In this document: positions 17,115 through 29,118 of the stretch, piece by piece
Layout: every line of letters begins with the position of its first letter
How positions within the stretch are numbered: the stretch's first letter is position 1
Assembly: GCF_017312485.1 (NCBI RefSeq)
Contig: NZ_BMBA01000001.1
Coordinates: forward strand, 1,502,396-1,566,395
Direction: 5' to 3'
Length of the DNA: 64,000 bases
Source of the DNA: Clostridium zeae
GTDB lineage: Bacteria > Bacillota > Clostridia > Clostridiales > Clostridiaceae
The notes under the pieces: model-generated
Told to the model about the DNA's origin: nothing
What the model saw: the letters and a program-made list of their open reading frames with translations, nothing else
Database searches by the model: none
Position numbers and translations under genes: made by a program

Positions 17115-18056
17115 CTATTTTACTCTTGCTACAATACAGTTCCATTCTCCATCTTTGTTCACTTCAACAACTTCAAAGCCTGAAGCTTCTAATTTATCTA
17201 TAACCATTTGTCTTCTATCATGGATTATTCCTGAAGTTATAAATAATCCACCTTGGTTCATTGCTTGCTTAACATCATCAACAAGTATGCATATTATCTC
17301 TGCTATTATGTTTGCTACAACTATATCAGCTTTCCCATTTACTACATCTAAAAGATTTCCTTCTAATATTTCAATATTATTTAAATTATTGAAACCTATA
17401 TTTTCTTTCGCAGAGTCTACTGCTACTGGGTCTAGATCTACACCTACAACATGTTTTGCACCAAGCATAGATGCAACTATTGCAAGTATTCCTGATCCTG
17501 TACCTATATCAAAAACCACCGAATTTTCTTTCACATTTTTTTCAAGTGACTCAACACACATTCTTGTAGTTTCATGTGTTCCTGTACCAAAAGCCATTCC
17601 TGGATCTATTTCAACTACGAGATCATCTCCAGCATTTTCATACTGTTCCCATATAGGTTTTATCACTATTCTATCACCTATTTTAGTAGGCTTATAATAT
17701 TGCTTCCAGTTATTAGCCCAATCTTCTTCCTTCATTTCAGTTGCTATAACTTCACCTTCACCTATATCTATTCCAGACTCTTTAAGTTCTACAAGTTTTT
17801 CTTTAATATATGTAACCACTTCTGCTATATTATCTTCATCAGAGAAATACCCCTTAACAACCGCAGCTTTCCCCTTATGTTCTAATATATTTATATCTGC
17901 AAAATCCCAAGTAAGAGGCCCTTGCTCTCTTGTTAATATGTCATTTGGATCTTCTATAGCAACCCCTTTGCAGTCTAATCCATAGAATATACCTGAAACT
18001 GGTTCTAAAGCCTCACTTTTACTTATTACCTTTATTTCTATCCATGTTCCGTTCAT
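17115..18056 (-). CDS. prmA: Ribosomal protein L11 methyltransferase
   Basis: The 313-residue SAM-dependent enzyme trimethylates ribosomal protein L11. The C-terminal Rossmann domain shows GTGTHETTRMC, VFDIGTGSGILAIVASMLGA and VANIIAEII; the N-terminal half is the L11-recognition domain. I chose ATG 18056 (MNGTWIEIKV), with AAAGGA nine bases upstream, over the open extension to 18110, which has no ribosome site. It is separated from dnaJ by about 950 bases of repeats plus a small plus-strand gene, so it probably has its own promoter here. Confidence 0.95.
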   Translation of the reverse strand: MNGTWIEIKVISKSEALEPVSGIFYGLDCKGVAIEDPNDILTREQGPLTWDFADINILEHKGKAAVVKGYFSDEDNIAEVVTYIKEKLVELKESGIDIGEGEVIATEMKEEDWANNWKQYYKPTKIGDRIVIKPIWEQYENAGDDLVVEIDPGMAFGTGTHETTRMCVESLEKNVKENSVVFDIGTGSGILAIVASMLGAKHVVGVDLDPVAVDSAKENIGFNNLNNIEILEGNLLDVVNGKADIVVANIIAEIICILVDDVKQAMNQGGLFITSGIIHDRRQMVIDKLEASGFEVVEVNKDGEWNCIVARVK

Positions 18057-18300
18057 ATAAATCAATCCTTTCTTGCTTTGGTTAATATATTTTCTATCCA
18101 AAAAATACACACAATGTACTTAAATATAGAATATTTAACAAGTATTACTTAAATAAATACTCATACTACAATCTTGAACATATACTGTCCACTTAAAACA
18201 TATGTAATATTTTAATACAAAATATTAGCTTATCACAACTAATATATTTTACACTTTACCATACCTTCTGTAAATATATATAGATTAACCACCTCTTCTT
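18057..18300. other. Intergenic region upstream of prmA
   Basis: AT-rich. It should hold the prmA promoter. No consensus promoter or structure stood out up to the repeat that begins at 18301. Confidence 0.3.
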
Positions 18301-18398
18301 AAGTTTATATTTTTAAATTTTCTCACCAGAAACCGTGAGAGTTTTAAAAATAGTTTTCTGATTGAAGTAATTCATCTTTAGATGAACCACTTCATCTT
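18301..18398 (+). repeat. Repeat family C, copy 2
   Basis: AAGTTTATATTTTTAAA, then a hairpin CTCACCAGAAACCGTGAG, TTTTAAAAATAG, TGATTGAAGTA and CATCTTTAGATGAACCACTT. It matches the minus strand of 13543-13632 in order and spacing. Confidence 0.5.
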
Positions 18399-18555
18399 AA
18401 ATTTATAGTTCATTTGAGGTTCAAAATATATTTAGTTACGAAATAGCACCTATTTAAACCTTTTCGTAACTTACCCTTACCAAAAAACAACTCACCTTTA
18501 TATAACTATTTGCATATCATAACAAGTAAATATTTCGTAATAGGTGGTAGATAAC

Positions 18556-18753
18556 ATGAATTGTTATGAAGCAATGAAAAGAATAATTGAAATTGATTCT
18601 AAGATGTTCGATTTAGGAAAATTATTAGCTAGTGCTAAAAATCCTGCTGATAAGGATAGATATGAAAAAAGTATCGATGTTTTAGAAATGGAATTTCTAA
18701 AACTAAAGCATCAATTAGAAGTCACTGAATTAAATACTAATATTCTTCTATAA
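18556..18753 (+). CDS. Small hypothetical protein, probably a coiled coil
   Basis: A 65-residue acidic/basic helical protein (MNCYEAMKRIIEIDSKMF...LEMEFLKLKHQLEVTEL) with heptad-like leucine/isoleucine spacing and no membrane segment. I do not recognise it. ATG 18556 has AGGTGG eight bases upstream, a good ribosome site, while GTG 18544 overlaps that site. It is the only plus-strand gene between prmA and dnaJ, and its codon use is normal. The site and the absence of a real gene on the opposite strand support it as coding. Function unknown; a small sporulation or regulatory protein is possible. Confidence 0.55.
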   Translation: MNCYEAMKRIIEIDSKMFDLGKLLASAKNPADKDRYEKSIDVLEMEFLKLKHQLEVTELNTNILL

Positions 18754-18830
18754 ATTTATACAACTCCCCAATACCTCCCTAAAACTAATTTTTCAAATGA
18801 TCTTTTATTCAAATAATTATAAAAAATTAT

Positions 18831-18944
18831 GCTATGTTTAAAGATATTGTTAAAATTAAGTGGTTAGGTTGTAGACTCTATATGCGTGAGCTCATTAAAT
18901 CATCGGATAACTAACCACTTAATTTTAGTACAGCCTTTTAACAG
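18831..18944. repeat. Palindromic repeat family B, copy 2
   Basis: Inverted ends GCTATGTTTAAAGATATTG...AAAATTAAGTGGTTAG and CTAACCACTTAATTTT...CAGCCTTTTAAC enclose GCGTGAGCTCATTAAATCAT, the shared core word of the family. It sits directly after the small plus-strand gene and before the dnaJ terminator. Confidence 0.65.
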
Positions 18945-18955
18945 AGCAAAAATCT

Positions 18956-18992
18956 AAAAGCCAAGAATACTAAATTGTATTCTTGGCTTTTT
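18956..18992 (-). terminator. Terminator of the hrcA-grpE-dnaK-dnaJ operon
   Basis: AAAAGCCAAGAATAC pairs perfectly with GTATTCTTGGCTTTT around a six-base loop, with a U-run on the minus strand. It lies 12 bases after the dnaJ stop. Confidence 0.9.
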
Positions 18993-19003
18993 AAAAAGGC
19001 TTT

Positions 19004-20155
19004 CTATCCGAATATTTTTCCCATAAAACCTTTTTTATCTTTGTCTTTGTGATCTTTGTTCTCATTGGAATCATGCTGAATCTTTTCTCCTGATGCTTCT
19101 AAGAACATATTTAGAGCTTCTTTTTGTTTTTCATTAAGGCTCTTAGGAATATCAACTATTACATTAACATATTGATCTCCTCTTCCTGATGAATTAACTC
19201 TAGGAACACCTTTAGCTTTAAGTCTAAACAAAGTTCCAGGTTGTGTACCAGCTGGTACTGTGTACTTAACATCTCCGTCAACAGTAGGAACCTTTATTTC
19301 TGTTCCCATCGTCGCTCTTATCATATCTAAGTGATAATCTAAGTAAATATCAAAACCTTGTCTTTTAAACACCTTAGAAGGAGCTACGTTGATTCTTAGA
19401 TACAAATCTCCTGGAGCACCATTGTTATCACCATGTTCTCCTTGTCCTCTTAGCGGCATTACATTGCCAGTATCAACCCCTGCTGGAACATTAACTTTTA
19501 TCTTTCTTGTTTTTCTAACTTTACCTTTTCCTCTACAGTCTGGACATGGATCTTCAATCACATGACCTTTTCCTCCACACTTGTCACAAGCGGATTGAGA
19601 AACAAAGTTACCAAAAGGAGTTTGTCTTTGTGCTCTTATTTGTCCAGTACCACCACATTTAGAACATGTCTTTGGTGATGTTCCTGGTTTTGCTCCTGAA
19701 CCTCTACAAGTTTCACAATTTTCACTTCTAGTTATAGATATCTCTTTTTCCATACCAAAAACAGCTTCTTCAAAAGAAAGATTAAGAGTATATTCTATAT
19801 CATTACCTCTTTGTGGACCGTTTCTTCTAGCTCCACCGCCGCCAAAACCTCCACCAAAGATACTTTCAAATATATCACCAAATCCACCACCAAAATCGAA
19901 TCCATCAAAACCTGATGCACCACCACCTGCATTAAAGTCTGTTGTTCCAAATTGGTCATATTGAGCTTTCTTCTGAGGATCACTTAAAACTTGGTAAGCT
20001 TCATTTAATTCTTTAAATTTTTCTTCAGCCTCATGATCACCAGGGTTTCTATCTGGATGATATTTTAGAGCTTGCTTTCTAAATGCTTTTTTTATTTCAT
20101 CATCACTTGCACCTTTTTCAAGCCCAAGTACACTGTAAAAGTCTTTGCCTGCCAA
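19004..20155 (-). CDS. dnaJ: Chaperone protein DnaJ
   Basis: The 383-residue Hsp40 co-chaperone of DnaK delivers substrates and stimulates ATP hydrolysis. The J domain (1-70) has the HPD motif in YHPDRNPGD. It is followed by a Gly/Phe-rich linker (about 73-110) and four CxxCxGxG zinc repeats: [32 protein letters not shown]. Substrate-binding C-terminal domains complete the protein. It is the last gene of the hrcA operon, 88 bases after dnaK. Confidence 0.98.
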   Translation of the reverse strand: MAGKDFYSVLGLEKGASDDEIKKAFRKQALKYHPDRNPGDHEAEEKFKELNEAYQVLSDPQKKAQYDQFGTTDFNAGGGASGFDGFDFGGGFGDIFESIFGGGFGGGGARRNGPQRGNDIEYTLNLSFEEAVFGMEKEISITRSENCETCRGSGAKPGTSPKTCSKCGGTGQIRAQRQTPFGNFVSQSACDKCGGKGHVIEDPCPDCRGKGKVRKTRKIKVNVPAGVDTGNVMPLRGQGEHGDNNGAPGDLYLRINVAPSKVFKRQGFDIYLDYHLDMIRATMGTEIKVPTVDGDVKYTVPAGTQPGTLFRLKAKGVPRVNSSGRGDQYVNVIVDIPKSLNEKQKEALNMFLEASGEKIQHDSNENKDHKDKDKKGFMGKIFG

Positions 20156-20243
20156 TTATCTCCACCACCTAAGTTATAATATTAAAGGGAAGACGAGTTG
20201 CCTTCCCTGTCATATTATATATTAAATACTCGCTTTGTTACAA

Positions 20244-22100
<1,857 letters not shown>

Positions 22101-22158
22101 CTATTTCCTCCTCATTAATCACGAATTTAATTAATTTATTCAAATAAAAGTATGTTTA

Positions 22159-22782
22159 CTAGTTTGCTACTTTAACCATAGTGAACCTAAGAACCTTGCT
22201 ACCTTTTTTATAGCCTTTTTGAAAGACATCTGCTATGGTGTTGGCACCTAAATTTCCATCTTCTATATGCATTACTGCTTGATGTAAATTCGGGTCAAAT
22301 TCACCGTTAGCTTCTATTTCCTCTACTCCTAGTTTTTCAAAGGCATTTTTGAACTGCCTTACAGTCATGTCTACACCCTTTTTAAGGTCATCAACACTTC
22401 CATCAACAGTTACAGCTCTTTCAAGATTATCTAATACTGGGAACATTTCTTTAAGTACGTCCTCACAAGCATCAGTATAAATACCTTCTTTTTCTTTAGA
22501 AGTTCTCTTTCTAAAGTTTTCATACTCTGCATTTAATCTTAAAAGTCTTTCTTTTAATGCATCTAATTCATTGTTTAATTTCGAGTTTTCATTCTTAAGT
22601 TTTGTTATTTCATCTTTAAAAGATGTAACATTGTCGTTACTACTTTCAAATTCAATATCTTCTAAAATCTCACCTTCTAGAACTTCTTCTAGAGTATCTT
22701 TTTCTTCTAAATTTTCATTTTCAACTTCTGAAGTATTTACATCTTCTTGTTCATTGATATTTTCGTTATTCACTTCTTTCAT
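22159..22782 (-). CDS. grpE: Nucleotide exchange factor GrpE
   Basis: A 207-residue homodimeric protein that releases ADP from DnaK. A long acidic, disordered N-terminus (about 1-50, rich in Glu/Asn) leads to a coiled coil (55-105, ELDALKERLLRLNAEYENFRKR) and the beta domain with FDPNLHQAVMHIED. It lies between hrcA and dnaK, the standard clostridial order, with gaps of 106 and 61 bases. Confidence 0.97.
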   Translation of the reverse strand: MKEVNNENINEQEDVNTSEVENENLEEKDTLEEVLEGEILEDIEFESSNDNVTSFKDEITKLKNENSKLNNELDALKERLLRLNAEYENFRKRTSKEKEGIYTDACEDVLKEMFPVLDNLERAVTVDGSVDDLKKGVDMTVRQFKNAFEKLGVEEIEANGEFDPNLHQAVMHIEDGNLGANTIADVFQKGYKKGSKVLRFTMVKVAN

Positions 22783-22888
22783 ATCTTGTTACTACACCTC
22801 ATCTCTTTTTTATGAAATAGGTTTTTCTTAATATATCAAACCCATTGCTATTCTTTACTTTATACTATAAAAATATAATTATTTATAT

Positions 22889-23914
22889 TTATTTCAAGCG
22901 TTGATTCTTAAGCGACTCATTAAGTTCTTTCATAACTTCAGCCATAATGGATAATACCTTAGGATAGTTGATTCTTGTAGGTCCAATTAAAGCAATGGTC
23001 CCAGTATTTTTACCACCTAAGGTGTATACAGCAGAAATTACGCTGCAATCTTTTGCCTCAGGAAGATAATTTTCGTCACCTATTCTTATAGAAATATTAT
23101 CATCACTTACTATCAATTTAGAAACATTGTCCTTATCATAAAGAAGAGATAATATCTCCTTAGCTTTTTCTATATCATTGTACTCAGGATAGTTAAATAT
23201 GTTAGTTGTACCTTCCATAAATACTTCACCTTCAGATGTATTTAAGGTTTCATACAATGCTGGTATCAATGCATTAAATATTTCATCAAAACCTAACAAA
23301 TCTTTTTTTAGCTTGTTAATAGTAACTAAGTTTATTTGTTCTATAGTTAGATCTTTAAGTCTTATATTCAATATATCGTTTATCTTTGATAATGTTTCTA
23401 ATGTAGGTATATTAGTTACCTTAATAAGACTATTTTTTATAGCTCCGCTATCAGTAACAATAACACAAAGAAGGTTAAATTGATCTACAATCATAAGTTG
23501 TATAGACTTTATAACACTTTTCTTAACAGAAGGTGCATTTACAACGCAAGTAAGCTTTGTTAATTGTGATAAAAGTGTACTTGCTTGCTTTATCATTCTA
23601 TCCACTTCAAAAAGAGCAGAATCTATAAGATATTTCTTAATTAGAAGTTCTTCTTCTAAACTAACACCCTGAAATTCCATTAATTTATCAACATATAATC
23701 TATATCCTTTACTTGATGGAATTCTACCAGCAGATGCATGAGGTTGCTCAAGATATCCTAACTCTTCTAAGTCAGACATTTCATTTCTGATTGTAGCTGA
23801 ACTTATTCCTAAATCATATTTTTTAGCGATAGTTCTTGATCCTACTGGTTCTCCAGTCATTATATAGTCATTTATTATTGCCTCAAGAATTTTAATTTTT
23901 CTTTCATCTATCAC
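22889..23914 (-). CDS. hrcA: Heat-inducible repressor HrcA
   Basis: A 341-residue repressor of class I heat-shock genes; it binds CIRCE and needs GroEL for activity. The N-terminal winged helix includes [35 protein letters not shown] (given in pieces: [19 protein letters not shown]). The GAF-like central domain includes [14 protein letters not shown] place the start at GTG 23914 ([14 protein letters not shown]), with AGAGGTGA seven bases upstream. The open frame to 23938 would put the protein start inside the operator. It is first in the operon and autoregulated through CIRCE at 23932-23958. Confidence 0.96.
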   Translation of the reverse strand: MIDERKIKILEAIINDYIMTGEPVGSRTIAKKYDLGISSATIRNEMSDLEELGYLEQPHASAGRIPSSKGYRLYVDKLMEFQGVSLEEELLIKKYLIDSALFEVDRMIKQASTLLSQLTKLTCVVNAPSVKKSVIKSIQLMIVDQFNLLCVIVTDSGAIKNSLIKVTNIPTLETLSKINDILNIRLKDLTIEQINLVTINKLKKDLLGFDEIFNALIPALYETLNTSEGEVFMEGTTNIFNYPEYNDIEKAKEILSLLYDKDNVSKLIVSDDNISIRIGDENYLPEAKDCSVISAVYTLGGKNTGTIALIGPTRINYPKVLSIMAEVMKELNESLKNQRLK

Positions 23915-23931
23915 TAATATCACCTCTTTTG

Positions 23932-23958
23932 TTAGCACTCACTTAAGTCGAGTGCTAA
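23932..23958 (-). promoter_or_regulatory. CIRCE operator (HrcA-binding site)
   Basis: TTAGCACTC at 23932-23940, nine bases, GAGTGCTAA at 23950-23958: an exact match to the CIRCE consensus. It lies between the promoter and the hrcA ribosome site, so it would act at both DNA and leader-RNA level. Confidence 0.98.
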
Positions 23959-23971
23959 TGACTACGATTTA

Positions 23972-24000
23972 AATATATTATTTATATAATTTTTTGTCAA
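23972..24000 (-). promoter_or_regulatory. Sigma-A promoter of the hrcA heat-shock operon
   Basis: On the minus strand TTGACA (24000-23995), a 17-base spacer, then TATATT (23977-23972). The predicted transcript starts just upstream of CIRCE. Confidence 0.9.
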
Positions 24001-24252
24001 TTTGAATTAAGTTAATAAATCTATAGATTAAATTAATTTGAGCTATTATTTACAGATTTACTCTTATATTCTCACAATTCCTCTTGATTTCTCCTAAATG
24101 CTTATTTTGTAAAAATCAATGATATTTTTTTATTACCTATCCTCACTTTCTAATCTATATTTTTTATATATACTTATAACTATATTTCTTATCTACAAGC
24201 ACTTATCTGCTCATAATCAACTTAATATCCCCATTTTCTCTCCACAAAATTC
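24001..24252. other. Intergenic region between hrcA promoter and hemW terminator
   Basis: About 250 AT-rich bases with several T-runs. I see no gene, structured RNA or repeat copy that I can support. Confidence 0.3.
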
Positions 24253-24299
24253 AAAAGAATGTATGAATTTATATAGCATATGAATTCATACATTCTTTT
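24253..24299 (-). terminator. Terminator of the lepA-hemW unit
   Basis: AAAAGAATGTATGAATT pairs exactly with AATTCATACATTCTTTT (17-bp stem, 13-nt loop) and a U-run follows on either strand. Confidence 0.85.
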
Positions 24300-24327
24300 A
24301 TATTTTAACAGCACCTATATTTTTTAT

Positions 24328-25455
24328 TTAATTTAACATAAAATCACTCATAACATAATTTGATAGTTCTATTCCTTTTTCACTTAAGAAAATCATACCA
24401 CTTTCTCTTATTAAAAGCCCTTCTTTTACATGTTTATCTATAACATCTTTAAAAACATCATCTATAGAAATCTTAAATCTTTTCTTAAACTTATCCTCTG
24501 ATATTCCTTCTAATTTCCTTAGTCCCATAAACATAAATTCTTCAATATTATCTTCTGATGAATTTTTTATTACTTCTTCATATTCTTCTAAATTCTTTTC
24601 AATTGCTTCCATATATTTGTTCATATTGGATAAATTTTTATATCTTATTCCACTTATATATGAGGACGCCCCTGTACCGCAGGCTATATAATCTTCTAAA
24701 TTCCAATATACTAAGTTATGTTTGCATTCTTTTCCTTCCTTAGCATAATTAGAAATCTCATACCTATCGTACCCACTATCTTTTAATAACGAATGTGTCA
24801 AATCATTCATCTCTCGTTCTTGATCTTCTGTTGGAAGATTTAGTTTATTTTGCTCGTACCATCTATAAAAAACCGTATCTTCCTCTACTATGAGGCTATA
24901 AGCTGATATGTGCTCTGGATTTAATTTTATTATCTTACTTAGGCTTTCCTTCCATTGGTCAACCTTTTGACCAGGAAGCCCGTACATAAGATCCACATTT
25001 ATATTATCAAACCCTTTGCTTCTAGCTAGATGATAGTTTTCTTCAAATTCCTTATAGTTGTGTATTCGACCTATGACAGTTAATAGATTATCTTGACATG
25101 CCTGTAACCCAAGTGAAAGCCTATTAACTTTATTTTTCTTCATAACTTCTAAAATTTCATCATTCAAGGTTCCTGGATTGCACTCAACAGTGTATTCAAT
25201 GTCTTTTGAAAGATTTAAGCTTCCTATACACTTTAAAAGTTCTTCAAATAGAGGTAAATATAAATAGGTGGGAGTTCCCCCACCTATAAAAACACTTGTA
25301 ATTTCATATTTTTGAGCTTTTCTATTTATTTCTTCTATAAGAGCTTTAGTATATCTCTCCATAGCTTCTTCCATACCTTGAAATGAATGAAAATCACAGT
25401 AAAAACACTTTTGTTTACAGAATGGTATATGTACATAAAGCGCTATTTTTTCCAT
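24328..25455 (-). CDS. hemW: Heme chaperone HemW (radical SAM, HemN-like)
   Basis: A 375-residue radical-SAM protein with YVHIPFCKQKCFYCDFHS (CxxxCxxC plus the extra cysteine) at the N-terminus and GGGTPTYL. It is the HemN-related protein found beside lepA and hrcA in most Firmicutes. It acts as a heme chaperone rather than a coproporphyrinogen dehydrogenase, since the protein lacks the longer N-terminus of HemN. I chose ATG 25455 (MEKIALYV), seven bases after GGAGG, instead of the open extension to 25473. A piece of repeat family C lies just upstream. Confidence 0.93.
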   Translation of the reverse strand: MEKIALYVHIPFCKQKCFYCDFHSFQGMEEAMERYTKALIEEINRKAQKYEITSVFIGGGTPTYLYLPLFEELLKCIGSLNLSKDIEYTVECNPGTLNDEILEVMKKNKVNRLSLGLQACQDNLLTVIGRIHNYKEFEENYHLARSKGFDNINVDLMYGLPGQKVDQWKESLSKIIKLNPEHISAYSLIVEEDTVFYRWYEQNKLNLPTEDQEREMNDLTHSLLKDSGYDRYEISNYAKEGKECKHNLVYWNLEDYIACGTGASSYISGIRYKNLSNMNKYMEAIEKNLEEYEEVIKNSSEDNIEEFMFMGLRKLEGISEDKFKKRFKISIDDVFKDVIDKHVKEGLLIRESGMIFLSEKGIELSNYVMSDFMLN

Positions 25456-25473
25456 ACTGTTACCTCCAATCAA

Positions 25474-25500
25474 ATCATCTTTAGATGCACGACTTCATAA
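25474..25500 (+). repeat. Repeat family C, partial copy 3
   Basis: TCATCTTTAGATGCACGACT then TCATAAT matches positions 18372-18396 with four mismatches. It is a short fragment in the lepA-hemW gap. Confidence 0.35.
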
Positions 25501-25530
25501 TAAAACCTATAGTTTTGATATAGGAACTTT

Positions 25531-27342
25531 CTAATCAACTTTTAAAACAGACATAAATGCTTCTTGTGGAACTTCAACAGAACCAACCTGTCTCATTCTC
25601 TTCTTTCCTTCTTTTTGCTTTTCTAAAAGTTTCTTCTTTCTGGATATATCTCCACCATAACATTTTGCAAGTACGTCTTTTCTCATTGCTTTTACTGTTT
25701 CTCTTGCAATAATTTTAGATCCTACTGCAGCTTGTATTGGAATTTCAAATAGCTGTCTTGGAATTATTTCCTTTAGCTTTTCAGCTATTCCTCTACCCTT
25801 ATGATATGCTCTTTCTTTTGGAACTATCATTGACAATGCGTCAACAGTATCTCCGTTTAGAAGAATATCTAACTTAACAAGCTCTGAAGTTTCATAACCT
25901 TTTAGCTCATAATCAAGAGATGCATAACCTTTAGTTCTTGACTTTAGCGCATCAAAGAAATCATAAACTATTTCATTTAGAGGAATCTCATAATTGATAA
26001 CAACTCTTGTTGTCTCAATATATTCCATATCAATATATTTTCCTCTTCTCTCTTGGCAAAGGTCCATTATCGGTCCAACGTATTCTGTTGGGCTTATTAT
26101 AGAAGCCTTAACTATAGGCTCCTCCATATAGTCAATTTCAGTTGGCTCAGGAAGATTTGTTGGATTTGTAAGTTCTATTAATTCACCATCTGTCTTTATA
26201 ACCTTGTATATAACGGACGGTGCTGTAGTAATAATATCTAGATTAAATTCTCTTTCAATTCTTTCCTGTATTATTTCCATATGTAGTAATCCTAAGAATC
26301 CACATCTAAATCCAAAACCTAAAGCAACTGAAGTTTCTGGTTCAAAAGAAAGTGCTGCATCATTTATTTGAAGCTTTTCTAAAGCTTCCTTAAGCTCTTC
26401 ATACTTAGCTCCGTCTACAGGATATATACCTGAGAAAACCATAGGAACTGCAGGTTTGTATCCTGGAAGTGCAATACTAGTAGGTCGATCAGCTTCAGTT
26501 ATAGTATCACCTACTCTAGCATCTCTAACATTTTTTATTGAACCGGTAACATATCCAACATCACCAGCTCTAAGTTCTGAAATAGGCATAAATCCTGGAG
26601 TAAATACACCTACCTCTGTAACTTCATAAACTTTGTTTGTAGCCATTAGTTTTATTTTAGTTCCAACCTTAACGGTTCCTTCTTTAACTCTTACATAAGA
26701 AACTACGCCCTTATAACTATCATAAAACGAGTCAAATATAAGTGCTTGCAATGGTGCCTCTTCATCTCCACTTGGTGCTGGAACTTTTTCAATTACTGAA
26801 TTCAATACATCAATTATATTAAGTCCAGTCTTTGCCGATATAAGAGGTGCATCATGAGATTCAATTCCTATAACGTCTTCTATCTCTTGCTTTATTTCTT
26901 CCGGTCTCGCACTAGGAAGATCAATTTTATTTATTACTGGAACAATCTCTAGATTATTATCTAAAGCCAAATAACAGTTTGCTAGTGTCTGTGCTTGTAT
27001 TCCTTGTGTCGCATCAACTACTAGAACAGCACCCTCACAAGCAGCCAAGCTTCTAGATACTTCATAATTAAAATCTACGTGTCCAGGAGTATCTATCAAG
27101 TTTAATATAAACTCTTCTCCATCTTCTCTTCTATAAACAAGTCTTGCAGCCTGCGATTTTATTGTAATGCCTCTTTCTCTTTCAAGCTCCATATTATCTA
27201 AAACTTGTTCTTCCATTTCTCTTTGTGTTAAAGTTCCTGTTGTTTCAAGAAGTCTATCTGCTAAAGTAGACTTACCATGATCGATATGTGCAACTATTGA
27301 AAAGTTTCTTATGTGTTTCTGTCTATTACTTTGCATATTCAT
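25531..27342 (-). CDS. lepA: Elongation factor 4 (LepA), ribosome back-translocase GTPase
   Basis: A 603-residue translational GTPase. G1 is [10 protein letters not shown]3 DTPGHVDF, G4 NKID. The EF4-specific C-terminal domain ends with [18 protein letters not shown], the tRNA-contact tail. It acts on stalled or mis-translocated ribosomes and in initiation. I chose ATG 27342 ([21 protein letters not shown]), with TTGAGGA seven bases upstream. The frame is open for another 15 codons to 27387, but the family's length and the ribosome site favour the shorter form. It is followed by hemW. Confidence 0.96.
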   Translation of the reverse strand: MNMQSNRQKHIRNFSIVAHIDHGKSTLADRLLETTGTLTQREMEEQVLDNMELERERGITIKSQAARLVYRREDGEEFILNLIDTPGHVDFNYEVSRSLAACEGAVLVVDATQGIQAQTLANCYLALDNNLEIVPVINKIDLPSARPEEIKQEIEDVIGIESHDAPLISAKTGLNIIDVLNSVIEKVPAPSGDEEAPLQALIFDSFYDSYKGVVSYVRVKEGTVKVGTKIKLMATNKVYEVTEVGVFTPGFMPISELRAGDVGYVTGSIKNVRDARVGDTITEADRPTSIALPGYKPAVPMVFSGIYPVDGAKYEELKEALEKLQINDAALSFEPETSVALGFGFRCGFLGLLHMEIIQERIEREFNLDIITTAPSVIYKVIKTDGELIELTNPTNLPEPTEIDYMEEPIVKASIISPTEYVGPIMDLCQERRGKYIDMEYIETTRVVINYEIPLNEIVYDFFDALKSRTKGYASLDYELKGYETSELVKLDILLNGDTVDALSMIVPKERAYHKGRGIAEKLKEIIPRQLFEIPIQAAVGSKIIARETVKAMRKDVLAKCYGGDISRKKKLLEKQKEGKKRMRQVGSVEVPQEAFMSVLKVD

Positions 27343-27457
27343 AAACCCATCCTCAAGGAATATCCTTGGAACAGTTTTCACCCCCATGTAGATTAAATCT
27401 TGTTAAATTATATCATAGTATCCAGCTTGATTGTCAATAACTATAAAATTATGTTAT

Positions 27458-27847
27458 TTAACCACTAATCTTATTACTAACTTTTTCATAAAAGTACTCT
27501 ACACCATCGCTAATTTTATTAAAAACCCAATAGCCTTTTTCTTTTATTATGCCAAGTGACTTCAGTTTTGATCCTATGGCGTCTATATTGTAGTACTTAC
27601 CATTGAACTCTAACTTGTAACTTCCATCTTCATCATGAATCTTAACCTCACAGTCATCCTCTAAAAGACCTAAGAAATCCTGTCCAAATTCATCTTTTAA
27701 TTCTTTGTAATCAGCCTGTGATATGGAACTTACACCGTCTGTACCTTTGCTCAGAGAAGCTGTATTTATAATATTTATATTTATAATTCCCCACAGCATG
27801 AAGGAGATAACCATCATTACTATAATAATATTTGCTATCTTTCTCAA
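27458..27847 (-). CDS. Small single-pass membrane or secreted protein, unknown
   Basis: 129 residues. The N-terminus is a hydrophobic helix (about 6-28, ANIIIVMMVISFMLWGI) after MRK, fitting a signal anchor. The rest is a soluble domain of about 100 residues ending YFYEKVSNKISG. I do not recognise a family. The start is TTG 27847 with GGGGGTG five bases upstream. It lies between spoIIP and lepA on the same strand, 80 bases after spoIIP, so it may be transcribed with spoIIP during sporulation. That is inference from position only. Confidence 0.6.
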   Translation of the reverse strand: MRKIANIIIVMMVISFMLWGIININIINTASLSKGTDGVSSISQADYKELKDEFGQDFLGLLEDDCEVKIHDEDGSYKLEFNGKYYNIDAIGSKLKSLGIIKEKGYWVFNKISDGVEYFYEKVSNKISG

Positions 27848-27926
27848 AAAAACACCCCCAAGATATGATTTATATCTATAAGGATGTTCAATTTTTGGAA
27901 AATTTATTCACTTATGCCAATTCATC

Positions 27927-29012
27927 TTATTTTTTACCATTTAAATATTCTGCAATAATTCTAGCAACATACTTTGCTGAACCTTGAGACTCTTGACTAG
28001 TATTTATATCTGAACCAATTTCTATTAAGATTGAATGATTGCTAAGATTTTGGTTAAAGGAATTCATACCTCTCTTATATGATAGTATACCTTTCGAAAA
28101 TCCAGGAAAAAGCTTTCTAGCTGTTTCATTCAAACTCTCTGTTATTGCATTATTCTGCTGATAATAAGGTGTATTTTGTGCTGTTACAAACATCATCTTT
28201 GATACATTTTCACCATTTAAGTTTGTGGTACTAGAACTCTTACTTTCTGCAGAATCTCTATGGAGATCTATAATCAATTTAAAATTATTACCATATTTAT
28301 TTAGATATTTCTTTACAGTTTCAGCGGATCTTAAATAACTATCATTATACACCATGCTATGCATTGTCTTATCATGGATAACTGATATCCCATAATTTTC
28401 AAGTTCTTTTTCTAATTGAGTTCCAACACCTACAACACTATACTGTTCCTCAGTGGAATCAGCACCAGCAGGCTTATATGCCTCAGTTGTATGAGTATGA
28501 TATATTAAGATTTCTGGCTTAGATTCATTTAATTGTTTTTTCAAATTTGGGTTAAATGCTGCCGATACCTTTACTGGAGTTTGACTATTCGGTTGTTGCC
28601 CTTGCTGCTGCTGAAGCTCTTCTGGATTAATTTTAGCAACAGCTGCATCTGAAAGATTAAAAGGATTTATTGTAGCGAAATTTTCCTCATATTCTTTTTC
28701 ATCACTGCCAATGTTTAAGAATGGTATTTCAGCAGATAATAATTTAGACGGACTTACTATATCAGAGCTAATCTTGTCATAAATACTATCTCTCAAAGAT
28801 ATGTTCTTAAAACTACTATTATCAGCTTGTACACTTACGCCAAAATACGGTATAGATGTTTCAATAGCCTTGATATATAGAAATGAATTCTTTAGTAATG
28901 ATGTTCTTACATTAGTAAATAACATAGTAACAGCAATTACTAAGCAGATACCCATAAGCAACATAGTTTTTAATGAATTATGCTCTTTTACTCTCCTTCT
29001 ATTATAATACAC
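27927..29012 (-). CDS. spoIIP: Stage II sporulation protein P, peptidoglycan amidase/endopeptidase
   Basis: A 361-residue enzyme of the SpoIIDMP engulfment machine; it cleaves stem peptides from peptidoglycan so the mother-cell membrane can migrate. An N-terminal transmembrane helix (about 17-36) is followed by the catalytic domain with EILIYHTHTTEAYKP, LIIDLHRDS and a final ILIEIGSDINT. The zinc-ligand histidine and glutamate are present. The start is GTG 29012 with GAGGAGGGG upstream. A sigma-E-type promoter lies at 29037-29065, consistent with known sigma-E control. gpr is immediately upstream, as in Bacillus. Confidence 0.95.
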   Translation of the reverse strand: MYYNRRRVKEHNSLKTMLLMGICLVIAVTMLFTNVRTSLLKNSFLYIKAIETSIPYFGVSVQADNSSFKNISLRDSIYDKISSDIVSPSKLLSAEIPFLNIGSDEKEYEENFATINPFNLSDAAVAKINPEELQQQQGQQPNSQTPVKVSAAFNPNLKKQLNESKPEILIYHTHTTEAYKPAGADSTEEQYSVVGVGTQLEKELENYGISVIHDKTMHSMVYNDSYLRSAETVKKYLNKYGNNFKLIIDLHRDSAESKSSSTTNLNGENVSKMMFVTAQNTPYYQQNNAITESLNETARKLFPGFSKGILSYKRGMNSFNQNLSNHSILIEIGSDINTSQESQGSAKYVARIIAEYLNGKK

Positions 29013-29036
29013 TATATCCCCTCCTCATATTAAATA

Positions 29037-29065
29037 TTTATATGAGACAAGTCTATAGATTATGT
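29037..29065 (-). promoter_or_regulatory. Candidate sigma-E promoter of spoIIP
   Basis: On the minus strand CATAAT (29064-29059), a 14-base spacer, then CATATAAA (29044-29037). This resembles the sigma-E pattern (ATA-type -35, 14-15 bases, CATACAnT). The transcript would start about 19 bases before the GTG. Confidence 0.5.
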
Positions 29066-29118
29066 TAACCTAAATTACAATTTAAATATGATTTTAGTTA
29101 TAGGTGTATCACTTAATT

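Noticed and set aside
17020-17697. 225-residue plus-strand frame opposite prmA/rsmE
   Set aside because: Shadow of two conserved genes; Ser/Thr/Pro/Ile-rich composition without any recognisable motif and no ribosome site.
18480-18555. Sporulation promoter for the 65-residue gene (TGCATATCATAAC)
   Set aside because: A -10-like string is present but no correctly spaced -35; not reported as a feature.
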